Origin: Rossellomorea arthrocnemi
Lineage (GTDB): Bacteria; Bacillota; Bacilli; Bacillales; Bacillaceae_B
Assembly: GCF_904424705.1 (NCBI RefSeq)
Contig: NZ_CAJGBF010000010.1
Span: 62,001 to 126,000, forward strand
Length of the DNA stretch: 64,000 bases
Direction of reading: 5' to 3'
Shown: piece by piece, positions 60,482 through 64,000 of the stretch
Layout: every line of letters begins with the position of its first letter
Position numbering within the stretch: position 1 is the first letter of the stretch
The notes under the pieces: generated by a model
Database searches by the model: none
What the model was told of the DNA's origin: nothing
What the model saw: only the letters and a program-made list of their open reading frames with translations
Program-made: the position numbers and the translations under genes

Positions 60482-61888
60482 TCACTTCACCACCCGATAC
60501 CTGGAATGCTGAAGAAGCCAGTTCTGGGGGAAAGCAGAACCTAGAACCCAATAGCTTAGACCTCTTAATTTATAATCGTCCAGCACTTTTTGCTTGGCAA
60601 GCATGCTTCTGGCATCTTCAAACCAGACTTCATGCTGCTGTCCGGTTTCATCCCAATACGTAAAGAATGGGGACTGATATTGATCATTATATTGAATCCG
60701 CACCCCGTACTTACTTGCCAGATCAATTGCACCCTGAGGGGAAACAGTTTTTGCGAAAGTGCCATTCACCCATGGAACTTTCCAGTCACGTCCATACAGC
60801 GGGGTACCCATCATGATTTTGTTACGTGGTATGATGGTCACGGCGTAGTCCAGTACTTTTTTGACTTCATTAATGGGGGCGATTGCCCAGGGCTTACCGC
60901 CTGCCCATCCCCACTCGTAGGTCATCAGGACAACAAAGTCGACAATTTCTCCGTGAGCCTTATAGTCATGAGCTTCGTATAATAGTCCTTTTTGATCACC
61001 CTTAATTTTCGGGGCGAGTGCCGTAGAGACAGAATAGCCTTTTGGTTTTAATGCAGCCACGGTCCTTCTTAAAAAGGAATTGTAATTTTCCCGGTCCTCA
61101 GGGTAAACGTATTCTAAATCAATATTCAATCCTTTATAACCCTTTGTTTCCATCTTCTTTAGGATGGAAGAAATCAACGTATTTTGAAGAGGTTCACTTC
61201 TTAAAATCGTTGCAACAAGATCAGAGTTGAATTTTCCATCCACATAGTTGGTCAGAACCAATAACGGATCGACATTTTGATTATAGGCAGCTGAAATAAG
61301 GCCGGCATCGTTCAGTTCTGTAATGGTGCCTTCCTTTGTAATGGAGTGGGTAAAAGGAGCAAGATACGTGAAGTAGCTTCCTAACCCATTCACTTCAGCT
61401 ACTCCTTCCACATCCGTCTTGGTCGTGTAGGAATTCACCTCAATCACGGGTTTCGTGTTTGGGATCCGAATCTGTTGATTGGGGTAGATAAGGGATGGAT
61501 TCGATATCGCATTGGAATGTAATATTTCTTGCATGGGCACTTTATAATTATATGAAATGGTATAGAGTGTATCTCCTGATCTTACGTTGTGAATGAAGGC
61601 AGGCATCACAATCAACTGACCAATAAATAGAGTGGAAGGATCAGAAATTTGGTTAAATGTCTGTAATTCATTCAGATCTGTTTGATACTGTTGACTGATT
61701 TTATATAACGTGTCCCCTGGTTGCACAATATACTCCTTTAATGGTTCCGGGATGAGAAGACTTTGTCCGATAACGAGTATATTGGGGTTCTTTAATTGAT
61801 TTCCGTAAGCGATCTGGTTCACTTCAACCCCGTACCTCGATGCAATCGACCAGAGTGAATCCCCACTTTTTACTACATAAATATTCAT
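60482..61888 (-). CDS. LysM-GH18 spore-type peptidoglycan glycosidase
   Basis: This 468-aa protein has three LysM modules (~1-47, 51-97 and 98-143, each with a SGDSLW/PGDTLY-type start) that bind peptidoglycan, then a GH18 domain (~160-468). The catalytic segment GLNIDLEYVYPED keeps D-x-E. There is no signal peptide, as in the spore cortex-lytic YaaH/SleL group, which are packed in spores and degrade cortex fragments at germination. Which of these it corresponds to is not certain. AGGAGG precedes the ATG. Confidence 0.85.
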   Translation of the reverse strand: MNIYVVKSGDSLWSIASRYGVEVNQIAYGNQLKNPNILVIGQSLLIPEPLKEYIVQPGDTLYKISQQYQTDLNELQTFNQISDPSTLFIGQLIVMPAFIHNVRSGDTLYTISYNYKVPMQEILHSNAISNPSLIYPNQQIRIPNTKPVIEVNSYTTKTDVEGVAEVNGLGSYFTYLAPFTHSITKEGTITELNDAGLISAAYNQNVDPLLVLTNYVDGKFNSDLVATILRSEPLQNTLISSILKKMETKGYKGLNIDLEYVYPEDRENYNSFLRRTVAALKPKGYSVSTALAPKIKGDQKGLLYEAHDYKAHGEIVDFVVLMTYEWGWAGGKPWAIAPINEVKKVLDYAVTIIPRNKIMMGTPLYGRDWKVPWVNGTFAKTVSPQGAIDLASKYGVRIQYNDQYQSPFFTYWDETGQQHEVWFEDARSMLAKQKVLDDYKLRGLSYWVLGSAFPQNWLLQHSRYRVVK

Positions 61889-62027
61889 ATTCCACCTCCT
61901 GGCAAACCTTATACCTATAGCCTATTCAAGAGGGCTTATTCGATATGAAGAAACGATGATCAGGAAAATGAAAAATATCACTTGTGTCATACTTAAAGAT
62001 GTGATAAATTTATCTATGTTAACAAAA

Positions 62028-62058
62028 TGACTAAATTTCGAATATAGTCAAACGGTCA
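62028..62058. promoter_or_regulatory. YhgD operator 1 (upstream of yhgD)
   Basis: TGACTA (62028-62033), 11 bases, TAGTCA (62045-62050), then AA and CGGTCA. It lies 18-48 bases before the yhgD start, consistent with autoregulation. Confidence 0.65.
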
Positions 62059-62075
62059 AGTTGAGGAGTGAGTTC

Positions 62076-62648
62076 ATGGCGGTTGATCGAAAGAAACAAA
62101 TATTGGAGGCAGCTACCAATTCGTTTTCATTGTTTGGGTATAAAGCCACTACGATGGATCAAGTAGCTAAATTAGCGAATGTGGGTAAAGGAACGATTTA
62201 TACGTTTTTTAGAAACAAGGAAGAATTGTTCGATGAGATTGTTTCATCATTGATTAATGAAATGACGTATGAAGCGGAAGAAGTGATAGATCCGAAAGCT
62301 ACATTTTCCGAAAATGTTCATCGCGCGCTGTTTCGATTGCTCGAATTTCGCAAAGAGCATAAACTGACGATCAAGCTATATCAGGAAGCCCGGGAGATGG
62401 GAACACTTGCTGTATCAGAGGTCATAGATCGCATGGAGAAAGTGGTCATTGAATTCTTGAGTATCCGAATTGAAAAGGCGATTGCCTCAGAAGCGATTAA
62501 GCCCTGCAACCCGGAAATGACAGCTTTCGTTCTGCTGAAGCTATACGTTTCTTTAATCTTCGATTGGGAACGTACTCATGGTCCACTTGATAAAGACGAA
62601 ATAGCCAACTTGTTTGAACTGTATATCATTAAAGGGTTATCGAATTGA
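62076..62648 (+). CDS. yhgD: TetR-family regulator YhgD
   Basis: This 190-aa TetR repressor has an N-terminal helix-turn-helix (~20-45: TMDQVAKLANVGKGTIYTFF) and a ligand-binding C-terminal half. The frame opens at 62061, but GAGGAG nine bases before the ATG at 62076 sets the start (MAVDRKKQIL). The adjacent yhgE and the repeated TGAC-N11-type palindromes upstream of both genes indicate it controls itself and yhgE. Confidence 0.88.
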   Translation: MAVDRKKQILEAATNSFSLFGYKATTMDQVAKLANVGKGTIYTFFRNKEELFDEIVSSLINEMTYEAEEVIDPKATFSENVHRALFRLLEFRKEHKLTIKLYQEAREMGTLAVSEVIDRMEKVVIEFLSIRIEKAIASEAIKPCNPEMTAFVLLKLYVSLIFDWERTHGPLDKDEIANLFELYIIKGLSN

Positions 62649-62672
62649 TAGTCCTTCATTTTCAGTTAATAA

Positions 62673-62695
62673 TGACTAAAATAATAGAATAGTCA
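62673..62695. promoter_or_regulatory. YhgD operator 2 (upstream of yhgE)
   Basis: TGACTA (62673-62678), 11 bases, TAGTCA (62690-62695), with arms and spacing identical to operator 1. Confidence 0.65.
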
Positions 62696-62714
62696 TTTAT
62701 TTTTTGTTATTAAA

Positions 62715-62737
62715 TGACCGTTTGGGTTTATTAGTCA
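62715..62737. promoter_or_regulatory. YhgD operator 3 (upstream of yhgE)
   Basis: TGACCG (62715-62720), 11 bases, TAGTCA (62732-62737). It has the same spacing; the left arm matches the inverse of CGGTCA at operator 1. It lies 35-57 bases before the yhgE ATG. Confidence 0.55.
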
Positions 62738-62771
62738 ATAGTTCAATTTTGAAAATAATAGGAGGAAAAAC

Positions 62772-64000
62772 ATGAAGAAATCATTTATTGGTTCAGAATT
62801 CAAAGCGATTTTTCGCAATAAGAAACTGCTCATCCCGATTCTTGCCGTGCTCTTTATTCCTGTACTATACAGCGGTATGTTCCTTTGGGCATTCTGGGAT
62901 CCGTACGAGCAGCTTACAGACCTGCCGGTAGCCGTGGTAAACAACGATCAGGGGGCAGAGTTCGATGGGAAGGAATTGCATATCGGCTCGGATCTGGTTG
63001 ATAAGTTGAAGGATAGCGAACAATTTGATTTTCACTTCGTCGAAAAAAAAGAGGGATATAAGAATCTGAAGAAACAGGATTATTACATGCTTGTAGAAAT
63101 TCCAGAAGATTTCTCTGAAAATGGAACAACATTGTTAGAAGAAAATCCTCAGAAGCTATCTCTGAAATATGTACCAAATGAGAGTTTTAACTTCCTATCT
63201 TCTCAAATCGGGGATACGGCCATGAAAGAGATTAAAGCAAGTCTCTCTAAATCGGTTTCCGAAACGTATGCTGAAACGATGTTTGAAAAAATTCAAGAAA
63301 TGGGAGACGGTTTCCAAACTGCAAGCGAAAAAGCGGGAGAAATCAATAATGGGGCCATTGATCTATCTCAAGGGGCCAATAAGCTTAAGGACAATTTAGC
63401 AGTTCTTGCTGAAAAAAATGTAGAGATGACAGACGGTGTGGCAAAAACCCGTGCAGGTGCTGAGAAACTGGCAAAAGGTTCTCAGGAATTATCTGACGGT
63501 GTCGGGGTCATGACGGATAAATCCCAACAATTATATAAAGGTACACAGGATATCCAAAAGGGAGTCAATTCCTTGGCAGCCGGTATCGATAAAAGCAAGG
63601 CAGGGGTGGAACAGGTCGATGCAGGGCTAGATAGTGCAGTAGACAATACCGCTAAATTACAGGCGGGATCTCAAAACCTTGCAGATAAGATCGGTGCCTT
63701 GAAAGGCGGTGCGGATAGTGCACAAGCAGGGGCAAAAGATATCGGAGCTGGTGCAACAAAGCTTGAAGACGAACTGGCCCCATTTATGGGAAGCCTGCCG
63801 AAAGATAAACAGGCTGAACTACAAGCTGCCATCGACCAAATCAAACAAGGTGCATCCGGACTTGAAGCGGGCACCGGGGCTATAAGTAATGGTGCCATTG
63901 AGCTTCAAAAAGGAGCGAACTCTCTTGCTGGGGGAATTGGTGCATTAAATGAAGGTCAGAAGAAACTGCAAGGTGGTGTCCATCAGCTTGCAGCAGGATC
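62772..64000 (+). CDS. yhgE: YhgE/Pip-family membrane protein (partial, runs off the window)
   Basis: The first 409 codons are present and the 3' end lies beyond the window. GGAGG precedes the ATG. It begins MKKSFIGSEFKAIFRNKKLL with a membrane helix at ~20-40, the conserved VVNNDQGAEFDGKELHIG, and then a long extracytoplasmic helical region of repeated GA-x-x-L-x-x-G units. YhgE/Pip proteins are ABC-2-type membrane proteins related to phage-infection proteins and type VII secretion accessories. It is probably repressed by YhgD. Confidence 0.9.
   Translation, partial: MKKSFIGSEFKAIFRNKKLLIPILAVLFIPVLYSGMFLWAFWDPYEQLTDLPVAVVNNDQGAEFDGKELHIGSDLVDKLKDSEQFDFHFVEKKEGYKNLKKQDYYMLVEIPEDFSENGTTLLEENPQKLSLKYVPNESFNFLSSQIGDTAMKEIKASLSKSVSETYAETMFEKIQEMGDGFQTASEKAGEINNGAIDLSQGANKLKDNLAVLAEKNVEMTDGVAKTRAGAEKLAKGSQELSDGVGVMTDKSQQLYKGTQDIQKGVNSLAAGIDKSKAGVEQVDAGLDSAVDNTAKLQAGSQNLADKIGALKGGADSAQAGAKDIGAGATKLEDELAPFMGSLPKDKQAELQAAIDQIKQGASGLEAGTGAISNGAIELQKGANSLAGGIGALNEGQKKLQGGVHQLAAG

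Noticed and set aside
1-64000. Prophage, insertion-sequence transposase or rRNA genes
   Set aside because: No transposase, integrase, phage structural gene or rRNA-like sequence was seen; the repeats found are short and non-coding.

Overview
The window comes from the chromosome of an endospore-forming, low-GC Gram-positive bacterium of the family Bacillaceae. The evidence is gene content and order. An alpha/beta-type small acid-soluble spore protein, four YheC/YheD coat-type ATP-grasp proteins, tiny YjcZ-type sporulation proteins, YhaL, PrsA, ScoC/Hpr, TRAP-regulated trpP, ecsABC, hmoB, hemEHY and yhgDE follow, with insertions, the yheI-yhgE segment of Bacillus subtilis. I cannot name the species from sequence alone. 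AGGAGG-type ribosome sites, SigA promoters and frequent GTG/TTG starts fit this assignment.

Layout. 1-4.3 kb: a structured leader with two hairpin attenuators and two micro-ORFs, followed by the heterodimeric multidrug ABC exporter bmrCD (yheI/yheH). 4.5-6.1 kb: a SwrB-like membrane protein, a stand-alone MltG-type N-terminal module and yheG. 6.2-8.5 kb: a cystine-type ABC importer (tcyABC). 8.8-14.9 kb: fumarase, a spore-protein gene with a cloverleaf-forming leader, msmX with a cre site, a PucR-type regulator, a CstR-like sensor, small genes and a ferritin-like protein. 15-20 kb: an operon of four YheC/YheD-family paralogues. 20-28.2 kb: yheB, yheA, yhaX, hemZ, an acyl-CoA ligase, yhaR and yhzD. 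28.3-38.6 kb: yhaQP, yhaON, an MFS exporter, yhaM, yhaL and prsA. 38.7-44.4 kb: three tiny sporulation membrane genes, a DUF3267 protein, yhaI, scoC, yhaH, trpP and hit. 45.6-52.3 kb: ecsABC, a DoxX-like gene, yhaA, a PAP2 phosphatase and yhfA. 52.5-56.4 kb: liaFSR, an isochorismatase-like protein and hmoB. 56.8-64 kb: hemEHY, a LysM-GH18 spore-type glycosidase and yhgDE, with yhgE running off the window.

How the genes work together. hemZ, hemE, hemH, hemY and hmoB cover much of porphyrin synthesis and heme turnover. PrsA, EcsAB, LiaFSR and ScoC concern secretion, the cell envelope and post-exponential control. yhaO, yhaN and yhaM form an Mre11-like / SMC-like / 3'-exonuclease cluster. Sporulation is a recurring theme: sspB, the yheCD-type operon, yhaX, yhaL, the tiny YjcZ-like genes and the GH18 enzyme, with SigG-, SigE- and SigK-like promoters visible at some of them.

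Non-coding structure is rich. There are five copies of one palindromic repeat (P1) and five of a second superfamily (P2/P3). Their arms differ between copies but stay self-complementary, and one P1 copy is nested inside a P2 copy. A 20-21-bp tandem repeat follows yheA, and an array of two alternating motifs at about 68-bp spacing lies in the hit-ecsA gap. The observations I rate highest are the tRNA-like cloverleaf in the SigG-driven spore-protein leader, the covarying palindromic repeats, the 68-bp motif array, the fourfold ATP-grasp expansion, the TRAP site at trpP and the TGACTA-N11-TAGTCA operators around yhgD.
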